DNA of 7,096 nt from an uncultured Sphingobacteriia bacterium (GTDB taxonomy: Bacteria > Bacteroidota > Bacteroidia > Chitinophagales > Chitinophagaceae), in NCBI GenBank assembly GCA_945957225.1, contig CAMFKK010000125.1:1-7096 (forward strand), given 5' to 3'. A model generated the notes under the pieces. It worked only from the letters and a program-made list of their open reading frames with translations, had not been told where the DNA came from and did not search any database. This document shows, piece after piece, positions 6,846 through 7,096 of this stretch. A program made the translations under genes and the position numbers. Numbering within the stretch: the stretch's first letter is position 1; every line of letters starts with the position of its first letter.

Positions 6846-7000
6846 GGGACAAATGGCGTTAAATCCTAGGTTAATGCAAGTTAAAATGACCCTGAAACAC
6901 AATACAGGATTGAAAAGGAGCTGTTTTCTTAATGAATTGCTAAAGCTTGTAATAAAAAAGGTAAAATATAGGATTGGTGGCTAACCAAGGGACAAATGGC
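6846..7000. repeat. Pair of 12-bp direct repeats GGGACAAATGGC
   Basis: GGGACAAATGGC occurs identically at 6846-6857 and 6989-7000, 143 bases apart, in the gene-free right end. The two copies flank a stretch with no recognised function. They could be paired regulator sites or remnants of a repeat; a chance origin is not excluded. Confidence 0.5.
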
Positions 7001-7030
7001 AAAATATCGGTCAAAAAATCTGTTTGCCAT
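6996..7030. repeat. Inverted repeat ATGGCAAA / TTTGCCAT
   Basis: Perfect 8-bp arms at 6996-7003 and 7023-7030 are separated by 19 bases. The left arm overlaps the second copy of the direct repeat. A smaller hairpin, TTGGT (6974-6978) with ACCAA (6984-6988), lies just before it. Together they suggest either a regulator site or structured RNA, without proof. Confidence 0.4.
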
Positions 7031-7046
7031 AGATTAGGAACAAAAA

Positions 7047-7083
7047 GAAGCCGTCTCAATACAAATTGGGGCGGTTTTCTTTT
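7047..7083 (+). terminator. Rho-independent terminator, plus-strand orientation
   Basis: A 13-14-bp stem pairs 7047-7060 with 7065-7078 around a four-base ACAA loop, with core CCGTCTCAAT against ATTGGGGCGG, followed by TTTTCTTTTG. Several pairs are G-U wobbles when read as plus-strand RNA but become A-C mismatches on the minus strand, so the hairpin fits rightward transcription better. No convincing plus-strand gene precedes it. It could also serve, less well, as a terminator for a leftward gene entering from beyond the right edge, because the minus side also has a T-rich run. Confidence 0.65.
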
Positions 7084-7096
7084 GTTTGAGATTTTA

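Larger units (their letters stand above)
6704..7096. other. Intergenic stretch without a convincing gene
   Basis: This ~390-base stretch holds the promoter of the leftward secreted-protein gene, the 12-bp direct repeats, an inverted repeat and the plus-oriented terminator. A 46-codon plus-strand frame (6844-6984, starting MGQMALNP, rich in Lys/Arg) ends 62 bases before the terminator stem. It has no ribosome-binding site or recognisable family, so I do not call it a gene. A small plus-strand RNA ending at the terminator is possible, but I found no good plus-strand promoter. Confidence 0.6.

Noticed and set aside
6864..6869. CCTAGG palindrome within TTAAATCCTAGGTTAA
   Set aside because: Pairing stops after six bases, so it is an ordinary short palindrome rather than a supported operator.
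6844..6984. 46-codon plus-strand frame as a real small protein
   Set aside because: No ribosome-binding site, promoter or family is recognisable and length alone is unconvincing; kept only as part of the small-transcript finding.

Overview
The window is AT-rich bacterial DNA (GC below half by eye). It is almost entirely filled by one minus-strand operon for molybdenum cofactor (Moco) biosynthesis and maturation of a molybdo-hydroxylase. Bacteroidota is the best guess, possibly a Chitinophagaceae-like lineage. The reasons are a TAnnTTTG-type -7 promoter element, mostly absent Shine-Dalgarno sequences, and a small secreted protein resembling PepSY-like proteins of that phylum. No rRNA or other marker gene is present, so the family-level guess is weak.

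Layout in the direction of transcription (right to left): an untranslated stretch of about 390 bases at the right edge holds a plus-strand-oriented terminator hairpin, short repeats and no convincing gene. Next is a monocistronic gene for a 145-residue secreted protein, with its own promoter and a strong terminator at 6220-6240. After a short promoter region, the operon runs: c-type cytochrome, XdhC-family Moco insertion factor, MocA-like nucleotidyltransferase, MoaA, MoeA, a TauE/SafE-family membrane transporter, MoaD, and a MoeB/HesA/ThiF-type adenylyltransferase that leaves the window at base 1. Gaps are 0-19 bases or short overlaps, so transcription and partly translation look coupled.

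How the genes work together: MoaA catalyses the first step, from GTP towards cyclic pyranopterin monophosphate (with MoaC, not in the window). MoaD is the sulfur carrier activated at its C-terminal Gly-Gly by the MoeB-like protein. MoeA inserts molybdenum. The MocA-like protein should add CMP to give the cytosine dinucleotide cofactor. XdhC should hold and insert the finished cofactor into a xanthine dehydrogenase-family enzyme. The secreted cytochrome c heading the operon is a plausible electron acceptor or carrier for that enzyme, whose structural genes are not in the window. moaC, moaE and mogA/moaB are also absent and are expected to the left of base 1 or elsewhere.

The points most worth a second look are the missing zinc-binding cysteine pairs in the MoeB-like protein, its TTG start served by the Gly-Gly codons of moaD, the transporter embedded in the Moco operon, and the unexplained plus-strand terminator with repeats at the right edge. 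No wholly new system is evident.
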